A stretch of 64,000 nt of DNA from Bacteroidia bacterium (GTDB lineage Bacteria; Bacteroidota; Bacteroidia; Flavobacteriales; Flavobacteriaceae), in contig JAUIJA010000002.1 of assembly GCA_030431055.1 (NCBI GenBank), positions 237,742 through 301,741 of the forward strand, read 5' to 3'. Below, piece by piece: positions 34,968-44,428 of this stretch (position 1 is its first letter; each line of letters starts with the position of its first letter). A program made the position numbers and the translations under genes. Under the pieces are notes generated by a model. It did not search any database and was not told where the DNA came from. It saw only the letters and a list, made by a program, of their open reading frames with translations.

Positions 34968-34975
34968 TACTTTTG
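34968..34975 (+). promoter_or_regulatory. Candidate -7 box for gcvP
   Basis: TACTTTTG fits TAnnTTTG, 47 bases before the gcvP ATG. No -33 TTG at the usual spacing. No glycine riboswitch-like structure was recognised in the leader. Confidence 0.4.
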
Positions 34976-35022
34976 TTCATCAATAAACAACACCCTTTTT
35001 ACAAGAAATATTTTATTCAAAA

Positions 35023-37869
35023 ATGAGAACAGATGCATTCGCTTTGAGACACTTAGGTCCACGTGAAGAAGATTTAAGTCAAATGCTAAAAACTATCGAA
35101 GTTGAGAGTTTAGATCAATTAATATATGAAACCGTTCCTGATGACATTCTACTTAAAGAGTCATTAGATTTAGAACCTGCAATGACAGAATATGAATATG
35201 CTGCTCATGTTCGCGATTTAGGAAGAAATAATAAGGTTTTTAAATCATACATCGGTTTAGGTTATCATCCTACAATTGTTCCTGCGGTTATACAACGAAA
35301 TATTTTTGAAAATCCAGGTTGGTATACAGCTTATACACCTTATCAAGCTGAAATTGCTCAAGGACGTTTAGAAGCGCTATTAAATTTCCAAACAACTATT
35401 ATAGAATTAACAGGAATGGAAATTGCAAATGCTTCTCTTTTAGATGAAGGAACTGCAGCAGCAGAAGCAATGGCATTATTGTTTGACGTTCGTTCTCGTG
35501 ACAAAAAGAAAAGCAATGCTAATAAATTCTTTGTTTCTGAAGAAATTTTACCACAGACTTTATCGATTTTACAAACACGTTCAACTCCTATCGGAATTGA
35601 ATTAGTTATTGGAAATCACGAAGAGTTTGAATTCACTTTTGATTTCTTCGGAGCGTTATTACAATATCCGGGGAAATACGGACAAGTTCATGATTATTAT
35701 AGTTTCATTGCAAAGGCTAATGAAAACGAAATTAAAGTTGCTGTTGCAGCAGATATTTTATCATTGGCTAAATTAACACCTCCAGGTGAAATGGGTGCCG
35801 ATGTTGTTGTAGGAACTACACAACGTTTCGGAATTCCTATGGGATTTGGTGGTCCACACGCCGGATATTTTGCCACAAAAGAAGCGTATAAACGTTCAAT
35901 GCCGGGTCGTATTATTGGAGTTTCTCAAGATAAAAATGGAAATCGTGCTTTACGTATGGCTTTACAAACGCGTGAGCAACATATTAAACGTGAAAAAGCA
36001 ACTTCAAATATTTGTACGGCTCAAGTTTTATTAGCTGTTATGGCTGGAATGTATGCTGTATATCACGGGCCAAAAGGTTTACGGTATATCGCTAACAAAA
36101 CGCACTCCTTAGCTGTTACTGCAACCGATGCTTTAAATAAATTAGAAGTTTATCAAACCAATACTGCTTTTTTCGATACAATTGTCGTAAAAGCCGATGC
36201 AATTCGCGTTCGCCCAGTTGCCGAAAGTAAAGAAGTAAACTTCTTCTATATAGATAATGAAACAATTTCAATTTCGTTTAACGAAACAAATTCGATACAA
36301 GATATTAATGTAATTATTGAAATTTTTGCTGAAGCTTTAGGAAAAGAAGCTTTTAAAGTTTCTGAATTAATTACTAGTCAAAATGAAATTCCGTCGCAAT
36401 TAGAAAGACAATCTGACTTTTTAGAACACGAAGTATTCAATAATCATCATTCTGAAAGTCAGTTAATGCGTTACATAAAGAAATTAGAGCGTAAAGATTT
36501 ATCTTTAAATCACTCCATGATTTCTTTAGGTTCTTGTACAATGAAGTTGAACGCAGCAGCCGAAATGTTACCGTTAAGTATGCCGTTGTGGAATAACATT
36601 CATCCATTTGCACCACAAGACCAAACTATTGGTTACCAAATGATGTTGAATAAATTAGAACATCAATTAAATGTAATTACTGGTTTTCAAGGAACAACTT
36701 TACAACCAAATTCTGGTGCACAAGGAGAATACGCCGGTTTAATGGCAATTCGTGCTTATCACCTTTCTCGTGGAGATAACAATAGAACAGTTTGTCTAAT
36801 TCCATCATCAGCACACGGAACAAATCCAGCTTCTGCAGCTATGGCTGGAATGGATATTATTGTTACCAAAACAACTCCAGAAGGAAACATCGACGTTGAA
36901 GATTTAAGAGAAAAAGCCGAAGCAAATAAAGAACGTTTATCTTGTTTAATGGTTACGTATCCTTCAACTCATGGAGTTTATGAAAGTGCTATTAGAGAAA
37001 TCACAAAAATCATTCACGATAATGGTGGTTTAGTTTATATGGATGGAGCTAATATGAATGCTCAAGTAGGATTAACAAATCCAGCTACAATTGGTGCAGA
37101 TGTTTGTCACTTAAATTTACACAAAACTTTTGCTATTCCTCACGGTGGCGGCGGACCTGGCGTTGGACCAATTTGTGTTAACGATAAATTAGTTCCGTTT
37201 TTGCCTTCAAATCCATTAGTTGAAGTTGGTGGCGAACAAGCAATTAGTGCTATTTCATCTGCTCCTTACGGTTCAGCTTTAGTTTGTTTAATTTCTTACG
37301 GATACATCTGCATGTTAGGTCCAGAAGGATTAGAAGAATCTACGAAATATGCGATTTTAAATGCGAATTATACGAAAGCGCGTCTTCAAGAACATTATCC
37401 AGTTTTATATTCTGGAGAAAAAGGAAGAGCCGCTCACGAAATGATTTTAGATTGTAGAGCATTTAAAGAAAAAGGCATTGAAGTAACTGATATTGCGAAG
37501 CGATTAATGGATTATGGTTTTCACGCGCCAACAGTTTCTTTCCCTGTTGCTGGAACATTAATGGTTGAACCAACAGAAAGTGAAGATTTAGCTGAATTAG
37601 ATCGTTTTTGTGATGCGATGATTTCAATTCGTAAAGAAATTGAAGCTGCTTCGAAAGATGATGCTAACAACCTATTGAAAAATGCACCTCATACATTAGC
37701 TATGTTAACTGCTGATACTTGGGATTTACCATATTCTCGTGAAGCTGCTGCATATCCATTAGAATACATTGCAGATAATAAATTTTGGCCAAGTGTTCGT
37801 CGTGTTGACGATGCTTTTGGCGACAGAAACTTAGTCTGTTCTTGCGCTCCTATAGAAGCGTATATGTAG
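35023..37869 (+). CDS. gcvP: Glycine dehydrogenase (decarboxylating), glycine cleavage P-protein
   Basis: 948 residues, the fused full-length form (N- and C-halves together). It begins FALRHLGPREEDLSQML. The PLP lysine is in DVCHLNLHKTFAIPHGGGGPGVGPI. The product decarboxylates glycine and passes the aminomethyl group to the H-protein. The T, H and L genes are not in this window. A terminator follows. Confidence 0.98.
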   Translation: MRTDAFALRHLGPREEDLSQMLKTIEVESLDQLIYETVPDDILLKESLDLEPAMTEYEYAAHVRDLGRNNKVFKSYIGLGYHPTIVPAVIQRNIFENPGWYTAYTPYQAEIAQGRLEALLNFQTTIIELTGMEIANASLLDEGTAAAEAMALLFDVRSRDKKKSNANKFFVSEEILPQTLSILQTRSTPIGIELVIGNHEEFEFTFDFFGALLQYPGKYGQVHDYYSFIAKANENEIKVAVAADILSLAKLTPPGEMGADVVVGTTQRFGIPMGFGGPHAGYFATKEAYKRSMPGRIIGVSQDKNGNRALRMALQTREQHIKREKATSNICTAQVLLAVMAGMYAVYHGPKGLRYIANKTHSLAVTATDALNKLEVYQTNTAFFDTIVVKADAIRVRPVAESKEVNFFYIDNETISISFNETNSIQDINVIIEIFAEALGKEAFKVSELITSQNEIPSQLERQSDFLEHEVFNNHHSESQLMRYIKKLERKDLSLNHSMISLGSCTMKLNAAAEMLPLSMPLWNNIHPFAPQDQTIGYQMMLNKLEHQLNVITGFQGTTLQPNSGAQGEYAGLMAIRAYHLSRGDNNRTVCLIPSSAHGTNPASAAMAGMDIIVTKTTPEGNIDVEDLREKAEANKERLSCLMVTYPSTHGVYESAIREITKIIHDNGGLVYMDGANMNAQVGLTNPATIGADVCHLNLHKTFAIPHGGGGPGVGPICVNDKLVPFLPSNPLVEVGGEQAISAISSAPYGSALVCLISYGYICMLGPEGLEESTKYAILNANYTKARLQEHYPVLYSGEKGRAAHEMILDCRAFKEKGIEVTDIAKRLMDYGFHAPTVSFPVAGTLMVEPTESEDLAELDRFCDAMISIRKEIEAASKDDANNLLKNAPHTLAMLTADTWDLPYSREAAAYPLEYIADNKFWPSVRRVDDAFGDRNLVCSCAPIEAYM

Positions 37870-37901
37870 TATTAAGATGCGAGTACTAAGTATTAAGATA
37901 A

Positions 37902-37936
37902 AGGTTTCAAATTTTTATAATTTGGAACCTTTTTTA
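37902..37936 (+). terminator. Terminator after gcvP
   Basis: AAGGTTTCAAAT, loop, AATTTGGAACCTTTTTT. Confidence 0.85.
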
Positions 37937-37977
37937 CTATTACCTATTACCCATAACCTAAAACCTATCACCAAAAA

Positions 37978-38352
37978 ATGAAAGACATTCAAACAAGAGA
38001 AGATATTATTTTAATCATGCGAAAGTTTTATGACAAACTCTTAACCGATGATTCTATTTCTCATTTTTTCACTAAGACAACGGATGTTTCTAATCATTTA
38101 GAAGAACATTTTGAAATATTAGCAGATTTTTGGGAACAAGCGCTTTTTTTCAAAGGCGGTTATAAAAATAACATGTTTCAGAAACATTTAGATGTTCACA
38201 AAAAATCTCCTTTTCAACAAGAGCATTACCAAACTTGGCTAAAACATCTTCATACAACTATTGATGAATCTTTTGAAGGAGAAAACACAGAGCAGATGAA
38301 AACACAATCATTAAGTATCGCTACTGTTTTACAAATAAAGTTTTCACAGTAG
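37978..38352 (+). CDS. Group III truncated haemoglobin
   Basis: A 124-residue globin with the short 2-on-2 fold. Motifs: IMRKFYDKLLTDDSISHFF at the start, FEILADFWEQALFFKGGY in the middle and HLDVHKKSPFQQEHYQTWLKHL, in which His74 is the likely proximal haem ligand. Group III trHbs bind oxygen or nitric oxide; the role here is unknown. No signal peptide. The 50 bases before the ATG are near-repeats of CCTATTACC. Confidence 0.88.
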   Translation: MKDIQTREDIILIMRKFYDKLLTDDSISHFFTKTTDVSNHLEEHFEILADFWEQALFFKGGYKNNMFQKHLDVHKKSPFQQEHYQTWLKHLHTTIDESFEGENTEQMKTQSLSIATVLQIKFSQ

Positions 38353-38485
38353 AAGTTAGTTTTTATTATAGAATAAGTAATAAAAACCTCTTTCTTTGAA
38401 CATTCCTTATTTTTATTAAAATAATTCATTTTCAAACACTTCCTGTTATCTATATTCATTAACTTCGTTTAGAAACCTACTGATA

Positions 38486-39544
38486 ATGAATATAAAAATA
38501 ACTGGAACCGGAAGTTATATCCCAACAGAAATTGTAACTAATTCAGATTTTTCAGAACATCTTTTTTTAAATGAAGACGGAAGTAATTTTAAATCTTCAA
38601 ATGATATTATTACCGAAAAGTTTGTTGAAATAACAGGTATTCAAGAACGTCGATATGCTTCTGATAATTTAGTAAATTCTGATTTAGGTTTTATTGCTGC
38701 TCAAAAAGCCATAGAAGATGCTAAAATTGATCCTGAAACATTAGACTATATCATCTTTGCCCATAATTATGGCGACATAAAAGCTAACACAATTCAATCT
38801 GATACTGTTCCAAGTTTAGCAACTCGTGTTAAGTATTTACTTCAAATTAAAAACCCAAAATGTGTTGCTTATGACGTGCTTTTTGGTTGTCCAGGTTGGA
38901 TTGAAGGTGTTATTCAAGCACAAGCTTACATAAAAGCTGGCATGGCAAAACGTTGTTTAGTTATTGGTTCCGAAACTTTATCGCGAGTAGTTGATAAACA
39001 CGATCGTGATAGTATGATTTATTCTGATGGTGCTGGCGCTGCAGTTATTGAAGCAACTGAAGAAAATGGTGGAATTATAGCTAACGAATCAGCTACTTTT
39101 TCATTTGACGAAGCCAAGTATTTATATTTTGGAAATTCCTTCAACAAAGATGAAGATGAAAACGTGCGTTACATTAAAATGTATGGACGAAAAATTTATG
39201 AATTCGCACTAAATAATGTACCAAATGCTATTGCTTCTTGTTTAGATAAAAGTGGATTTAAAATTGATGATGTAAAGAAAATACTAATTCATCAAGCTAA
39301 TGAAAAAATGGACGAAGCTATTATTAATAGATTCTACAGAATTTATAAAAAAGAAGTACCGAAAGACATTATGCCAATGAGTATATATAAGCTTGGTAAT
39401 TCTAGCGTGGCTACTGTTCCAACACTTTTTGATTTAATTTTAAAAGGTGAAATAGAAAATCAATCGATTATAAAGGGCGATGTTATCATTTTTGCCTCAG
39501 TTGGCGCTGGAATGAATATTAATGCAATTGTTTACCAAGTTTAA
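38486..39544 (+). CDS. 3-oxoacyl-ACP synthase III (KAS III)-like enzyme
   Basis: A 352-residue thiolase-fold enzyme. The Cys-His-Asn triad is visible: Cys135 in VLFGCPGWIEG, His in ILIHQANEKMDEA and Asn in YKLGNSSVATVPTLFDL. The active-site Cys context (FGCPGW) differs from canonical FabH (AACAGF), and there is an extra loop near residues 28-42, so it is probably a specialised condensing enzyme and not the housekeeping FabH. Its stop overlaps that of the convergent flippase gene by four bases. Substrate unknown. Confidence 0.85.
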   Translation: MNIKITGTGSYIPTEIVTNSDFSEHLFLNEDGSNFKSSNDIITEKFVEITGIQERRYASDNLVNSDLGFIAAQKAIEDAKIDPETLDYIIFAHNYGDIKANTIQSDTVPSLATRVKYLLQIKNPKCVAYDVLFGCPGWIEGVIQAQAYIKAGMAKRCLVIGSETLSRVVDKHDRDSMIYSDGAGAAVIEATEENGGIIANESATFSFDEAKYLYFGNSFNKDEDENVRYIKMYGRKIYEFALNNVPNAIASCLDKSGFKIDDVKKILIHQANEKMDEAIINRFYRIYKKEVPKDIMPMSIYKLGNSSVATVPTLFDLILKGEIENQSIIKGDVIIFASVGAGMNINAIVYQV

Positions 39545-41001
39545 TCTTTCTTCCTAATTTTTTCCATCCAGAAATTGAGTAACGGTAATAATTTTAATTG
39601 TTTAACAAGTAAAACTGAACTTACAATTAGCAATCCTATTTTTACAATTACATCTAACCATAAATTAGAAAATGATGGTGTGTTATAAACTACAATCACC
39701 AAAAAAAGCATTACCAAAGAGAGTTTTAAATAGCTTACATCGAAAGGCAACATTTTGAACTTTTTATAAATAAAAATCAATTTCGAAATATTAAAAAGCG
39801 ACATTGAAATTAAAGATGCAATAGCAACTCCAGAAATTCCAAAATTAGTTTGCGTTAAGAAATAGTAATTCAAAACGATATTAACTACAACAAGCGATAA
39901 AACTGCTATAATATTAAAACGATAATATTGCGAATAGGATATAATTTCAGAATTAAATCCGGTTGCCATATTAAATAGCACATTAGCGCCCAAAATGTAA
40001 ATCACAGGAACTGAAGCCGCCAGTTTATCGGCCGTAGGCAACAAACTAAAAAACGACTCTACTCCAACGATTATACAACCCAAAACTAAAGCACCAATAA
40101 AGAACAACATTTTAGAAGTCTCCACGTATTTCATTTTTAAAACATCAAATTCTCGGTTTTTAATCCAAGCTGAAACTTGTGGTGCATAAACAGTAAACAA
40201 ACCTGTTGCAGGAATTGCTAATGCCGAAGCTAAATTTACCGCAATACGATAGGCTCCATTATCGTCAAACTCGAGAAATAATGGAATCATAAAACCATCT
40301 ATTCGAAAAGCTAAAAACGAACCGAAGCTTCCTAAAAATGAATAAAAACTATAATTATAATATTCTTTTTTAGAAATCGACTGAAACAAACTTTGAAATT
40401 GCCAATTTCCTTTTATTGGAAAATATCGAAATAAATATAGTGCAATTAAAATGAGTAATAAAAAGTAAAATCCTATAAAAAATATAATTCCTTTACTTTC
40501 TGTAAAAACCTGTGCTAAAACCAAAAGAAAAACAATTGGCAAAGCTATTTTAGGAATAATCTTTTCGTAGAATGTTGGAACAGCTATTTTTTGAATATTA
40601 GCCGACTGCCTTTTAAACAACTCAATTAAAGCTAACGCTAGTGCTAATGGAAATGCAAAAAACAAATAATTGAAATTTTCCCATTCTATTGCAAATTGAC
40701 CAATTAGCAGAATTATTAAAACAACAATTGCGATACTTAAAATCGTTACAATTCCGTATTTAAAAAGTTTTGTTTTATTTTCTTCAGAAAGCTTTGGATA
40801 AAAATGAATTAATGCTTGTGCTCCTCCAAAAACGAAAATCGGAAATAACATTTGCGCAATACTATCAACAAAACCAACTTTTCCTAAGAAATCTTTATCA
40901 TTAGGATATATAAAAACAGTTGACAAAACACCAATCGCAATTCCTAAATAATTAATTGCAGTGAACCAAAATGCTTGTTTTTGTGATTGCGTATCTTGCA
41001 T
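39541..41001 (-). CDS. Polysaccharide flippase (Wzx/MATE-like)
   Basis: A 486-residue membrane protein with about 12-14 helices (for example FWFTAINYLGIAIGVLSTVFIYP and a late LIFIYKKFKMLPFDVSYLKLSLVMLFLVIVVY). It has the architecture of oligosaccharide flippases of the polysaccharide biosynthesis protein family, which move lipid-linked glycans across the inner membrane. It overlaps the preceding glycosyltransferase gene by one base, so the two are coupled. The glycan is unknown. Confidence 0.85.
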   Translation of the reverse strand: MQDTQSQKQAFWFTAINYLGIAIGVLSTVFIYPNDKDFLGKVGFVDSIAQMLFPIFVFGGAQALIHFYPKLSEENKTKLFKYGIVTILSIAIVVLIILLIGQFAIEWENFNYLFFAFPLALALALIELFKRQSANIQKIAVPTFYEKIIPKIALPIVFLLVLAQVFTESKGIIFFIGFYFLLLILIALYLFRYFPIKGNWQFQSLFQSISKKEYYNYSFYSFLGSFGSFLAFRIDGFMIPLFLEFDDNGAYRIAVNLASALAIPATGLFTVYAPQVSAWIKNREFDVLKMKYVETSKMLFFIGALVLGCIIVGVESFFSLLPTADKLAASVPVIYILGANVLFNMATGFNSEIISYSQYYRFNIIAVLSLVVVNIVLNYYFLTQTNFGISGVAIASLISMSLFNISKLIFIYKKFKMLPFDVSYLKLSLVMLFLVIVVYNTPSFSNLWLDVIVKIGLLIVSSVLLVKQLKLLPLLNFWMEKIRKKD

Positions 41002-41894
41002 TATTTATAGCTTTTTCTAGCTTTTAAAATAGTTATAAAATGTAGCTTTAAAAGTATGTAATAACCTAGTAATTGCCAAAACATAGAAAATACTTTTGAA
41101 ACAGAATAAAACTTCGAAAAATATTTTGGTAAACCAATTACATTTCGAAAAGCTTTAAATAAACCCACAATGTAATTGTGATTTACATTTAAAACTTCGG
41201 CTAACATTTTATATTTAGCTTGCTTTACATCTTTTTGAAAATTTCTGGTAATTGTTCTGTCGTGATATATTTTTGAATTCTTAACAACAACTATTTTAAA
41301 ATCGTGATAATGAACTCTATCTGCATAATTTCTATCTTCTCCGTAATGATCAAATAGTGATTCAAAACAACCAACTTTTTCAAGTAATTTTTTTGATAAC
41401 AACCAAGCTGCAGCGTTTACAAATGGAACTTCATCAACAATTTCTGAAATTGAATTTGTTTTTCGCTTCCAATACATTTCAAAATTAGCATCTAAAGAAG
41501 TTTCATCTGGCGAAAAATGCATCGGACTTACAATTCCAAATTTTTCATTTTGCGAAGCAACTGCAACTATATTCTGAATTGTATCAGGTTCAATCCAAGT
41601 ATCTTGATTCAATAAAAAATAATAATCGAAATTTTGTTCCAAAGCCATTTGGATTCCAATATTATTGGCTTTTCCAAAACCTAAATTGGTTTCTGATTGA
41701 ACAACCTCAACAAACGGAAATTGCTTTAAAATTTCAACCGAATTATCCGTAGAAGCATTATCAATCGCAATTACAGAAACTGGCAAAACCGATTGCTGCA
41801 ACGATTGTAAACATTTATTCAACCATTTACTTCCGTTGTAGGTAACAATAATAACGACTACTTTTTGTTGCACAAGAATGAAATTATCAAACAA
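41001..41894 (-). CDS. Family 2 glycosyltransferase
   Basis: A 297-residue GT-A enzyme: VVVIIVTYNGSKWLNKCLQSLQQS, then VIAIDNASTDNSVEIL and YYFLLNQDTWIEPDTIQNI as the nucleotide-sugar/metal region. Rhamnosyltransferase-like, but donor and acceptor are not determinable. The track's ATG at 41894 lies inside a -7 box (41893-41900, TACTTTTG on the minus strand), so the true start is more likely the GTG about seven codons later (near 41873), giving MQQKVVVIIVTYNG. It is coupled to the flippase gene. Confidence 0.88.
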   Translation of the reverse strand: MFDNFILVQQKVVVIIVTYNGSKWLNKCLQSLQQSVLPVSVIAIDNASTDNSVEILKQFPFVEVVQSETNLGFGKANNIGIQMALEQNFDYYFLLNQDTWIEPDTIQNIVAVASQNEKFGIVSPMHFSPDETSLDANFEMYWKRKTNSISEIVDEVPFVNAAAWLLSKKLLEKVGCFESLFDHYGEDRNYADRVHYHDFKIVVVKNSKIYHDRTITRNFQKDVKQAKYKMLAEVLNVNHNYIVGLFKAFRNVIGLPKYFSKFYSVSKVFSMFWQLLGYYILLKLHFITILKARKSYK

Positions 41895-41931
41895 AAGTAA
41901 GGATATTTCTTATGTAAGTTAGGTTTTGTTT

Positions 41932-41939
41932 ATTTTTGT
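41932..41939 (+). promoter_or_regulatory. -7 box for the plus-strand glycosyltransferase
   Basis: TATTTTTG fits TAnnTTTG and lies about 17 bases before the ATG at 41957. With the opposite box at 41893-41900 it makes a compact divergent promoter region between two glycosyltransferases. Confidence 0.45.
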
Positions 41940-41956
41940 TGGGAATTATCAATCTT

Positions 41957-42811
41957 ATGAGATATTACGTAGTAATACCAGCACATAACGAAGCGCAGCA
42001 CATAGCTCTGACGTTAGAGTCGCTTGTAAATCAAACGGTTTTACCAACTAAAGTTGTTGTTGTAAACGATAATTCAACTGATGAAACCGAAAACATTGTT
42101 AATTCTTTCATCGAAAAACACAATTGGATTTCATTAATTAATAATTCTTCTGACGCGAAACATTTACCAGGAAGCAAAGTTATTTTAGTCTTTAATAAAG
42201 GTTTAGAAACTTTAGACCAAGATTATGATGTTATTGTAAAAGCTGATGCCGATTTAATTTTTCCAGAAAATTACTTTGAAACCATAATCAAACATTTTCA
42301 AGCTGATGCAAAAATTGGAATGGCTGGTGGGTTTTGTTATATTGAAAAAAACGGAAATTGGGTTTTAGAAAATTTAACCGATAAAGATCATATTCGTGGC
42401 GCATTAAAAGCTTACAGAAAAGAATGTTTTGAGCAAATTGGTGGTTTACGAACCGCTATGGGTTGGGATACAGTTGATGAATTATTATGTAAATTTTACA
42501 ATTGGAAAATTAAAACCGATGAAAGTTTACATGTAAAACACTTAAAACCAACAGGAGCAAACTACAACAAAGCTTCTCGTTACAAACAAGGCGAAGCATT
42601 TTATACTTTAGGTTACGGATTTTGGATTACTACAATTGCTTCCTTAAAATTAGCATTACGCAAGGGAAAACCATTTTTATTTATTGATTACATAAAAGGG
42701 TTTTTGAAAGCTAAATCCAATAAAAAACCACTTTTAGTAACAGAAGAACAAGTAAAGTTCATCAGAAATTACCGTTGGAAAAAAATGAAGGAGAAAATCT
42801 TTAAATTTTAA
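41957..42811 (+). CDS. Family 2 glycosyltransferase
   Basis: About 284 residues from the ATG giving MRYYVVIPAHNEAQHIALTLESLVNQT. The longer track start uses an upstream non-ATG codon that falls within or next to the -7 box and is unlikely. Motifs: VVVNDNSTDETENIV and VIVKADADLIFPENYFETI (DxD-like). A late acceptor-region aspartate pair is in MGWDTVDELLC. It is divergent from the flippase-linked glycosyltransferase and may act on the same glycan. mlaE follows after 82 bases. Confidence 0.87.
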   Translation: MRYYVVIPAHNEAQHIALTLESLVNQTVLPTKVVVVNDNSTDETENIVNSFIEKHNWISLINNSSDAKHLPGSKVILVFNKGLETLDQDYDVIVKADADLIFPENYFETIIKHFQADAKIGMAGGFCYIEKNGNWVLENLTDKDHIRGALKAYRKECFEQIGGLRTAMGWDTVDELLCKFYNWKIKTDESLHVKHLKPTGANYNKASRYKQGEAFYTLGYGFWITTIASLKLALRKGKPFLFIDYIKGFLKAKSNKKPLLVTEEQVKFIRNYRWKKMKEKIFKF

Positions 42812-42893
42812 TTTTTCAGTTCCTTTTTAAAACTTTTTAATTTTCAAATTGACACATTAATTTAGTATTTTAGCCAATATTTAAACATCAAAA

Positions 42894-43640
42894 ATGTTTG
42901 TTACTCGAATTTTATCGCAAAGCGGAAAATACTTCATTATGCTGAAAGAGGTTTTCAATAGACCTGTAAAATGGAGTATGATGCGCCAATTAATCTTTAA
43001 AGAAATTGACGACCTAATAATCGATTCCTTAGGAATTGTTTCTTTTATTTCGTTCTTCGTTGGTGGAGTTGTTGCTATTCAAACTGCATTGAATTTAACA
43101 AATCCATTAATTCCAAAATATTTAATTGGTTTTGCCACAAGACAATCGGTAATATTAGAGTTTGCGCCTACATTTATTTCTATCATTATGGCGGGAAAAA
43201 TGGGTTCGTTTATCACTTCTAGTATCGGAACAATGCGTGTAACTGAACAAATAGACGCTTTAGAAGTAATGGGAGTTAATGCTTTAAACTATTTAGTGTT
43301 TCCAAAGCTAATTGCGCTTTTATTATATCCATTTGTAATTGGGTTAAGTATGTTCTTGGGTGTAGTTGGTGGTTATTTAGCAGCTGTTTATGGCGGATTT
43401 ACAACAAGCAACGAGTTTATTACTGGAATTCAAGATGAGTTCATTCCGTTTCACATTGCTTACGCTTTCATTAAAACTTTTGTTTTTGCTATTATTTTAG
43501 CTACAATTCCATCTTTTCACGGGTTTTACATGAAAGGTGGAGCGCTTGAAGTTGGTAAAGCAAGTACGGTTTCTTTTGTTTGGACATCGGTTGTAATAAT
43601 TTTAATGAACTATGTGTTAACCCAAATGTTATTAAGCTAA
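42894..43640 (+). CDS. mlaE: MlaE-family ABC transporter permease
   Basis: 248 residues with about five membrane helices and the MlaE core (LIIDSLGIVSFISFFVGGVVAIQTALNL, RQSVILEFAPTFISIIMAGKMGSFITSSIGTMRVTEQIDALEVMGVN). It is the permease of the Mla-type phospholipid transporter that maintains outer-membrane asymmetry. Its stop overlaps the mlaF start (TAATG). The MCE substrate-binding subunit (MlaD) is not adjacent. Confidence 0.93.
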   Translation: MFVTRILSQSGKYFIMLKEVFNRPVKWSMMRQLIFKEIDDLIIDSLGIVSFISFFVGGVVAIQTALNLTNPLIPKYLIGFATRQSVILEFAPTFISIIMAGKMGSFITSSIGTMRVTEQIDALEVMGVNALNYLVFPKLIALLLYPFVIGLSMFLGVVGGYLAAVYGGFTTSNEFITGIQDEFIPFHIAYAFIKTFVFAIILATIPSFHGFYMKGGALEVGKASTVSFVWTSVVIILMNYVLTQMLLS

Positions 43641-44410
43641 TGATTGAAGTAAAAAATTTAGAAAAGATTTTTGGGGAGCAAAAAGTATTAAAAGGAATTT
43701 CTACACGTTTTGAAGCCGGAGAAACTAGCTTAGTTATTGGACAAAGTGGTTCTGGAAAAACTGTTTTTATGAAATCACTTTTAGGAATTCACACTCCAGA
43801 AGTTGGTACAATTTCTTTTGATGGACGAATTTATTCTGAAATGTCTAAAGACGAAAAACAGAGTTTACGAACAGAAATAGGAATGGTTTTTCAAGGAAGT
43901 GCTCTTTTTGACAGCATGACTGTTGAAGAGAACGTTGGTTTTCCGTTAAAAATGTTTTCAAATAAATCGCCAAAAGAGATTAAAGAACGTGTTGATTTTG
44001 TTATTGAACGCGTAAATTTAGTCGATGCACATACTAAAATGCCTTCTCAAATTTCAGGTGGAATGCAAAAACGTGTTGCAATTGCTAGAGCAATTGTAAA
44101 TAATCCTAAATATTTGTTTTGTGATGAACCAAACTCTGGTTTAGATCCAAAAACAGCAATGGTAATTGATAACCTTATTCAAGAAATTACTAAAGAATAC
44201 AACATCACGACTATTATCAATACCCATGATATGAATTCGGTAATGGAAATAGGCGAGAAAATTATCTTTTTAAAGAACGGACTTTTAGAATGGGAAGGCT
44301 CGAGTAAAGTAATCTTTAAAACCGATAATGAAGCTGTAACTGATTTTGTTTACTCTTCTGAATTGTTTAAAAGAGTACGAAAAATGTACATTGAAGATGA
44401 TATTTTGTAA
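43640..44410 (+). CDS. mlaF: MlaF-like ABC transporter ATPase
   Basis: About 256 residues starting MIEVKNLEKIFGEQKVLKG at the ATG that overlaps the mlaE stop; the track's earlier start would run through mlaE. Walker A GQSGSGKT, signature QISGGMQKRVAIARAI, Walker B YLFCDEPNSGLDP. The ATPase drives MlaE. The gene ends convergent with the DUF389 gene, 18 bases apart. Confidence 0.94.
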   Translation: MIEVKNLEKIFGEQKVLKGISTRFEAGETSLVIGQSGSGKTVFMKSLLGIHTPEVGTISFDGRIYSEMSKDEKQSLRTEIGMVFQGSALFDSMTVEENVGFPLKMFSNKSPKEIKERVDFVIERVNLVDAHTKMPSQISGGMQKRVAIARAIVNNPKYLFCDEPNSGLDPKTAMVIDNLIQEITKEYNITTIINTHDMNSVMEIGEKIIFLKNGLLEWEGSSKVIFKTDNEAVTDFVYSSELFKRVRKMYIEDDIL

Positions 44411-44428
44411 TATTTAATTACTAATATA

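Noticed and set aside
34871-35022. Glycine riboswitch upstream of gcvP
   Set aside because: The leader is AT-rich and I find no conserved glycine aptamer core.
38250-38459. 69-residue minus-strand ORF
   Set aside because: Mostly antisense to the truncated haemoglobin gene, AT-driven, with no family resemblance.
43580-43639. N-terminal extension of MlaF
   Set aside because: It lies inside mlaE; the ATG at 43640 overlapping the mlaE stop gives the normal ATPase start.
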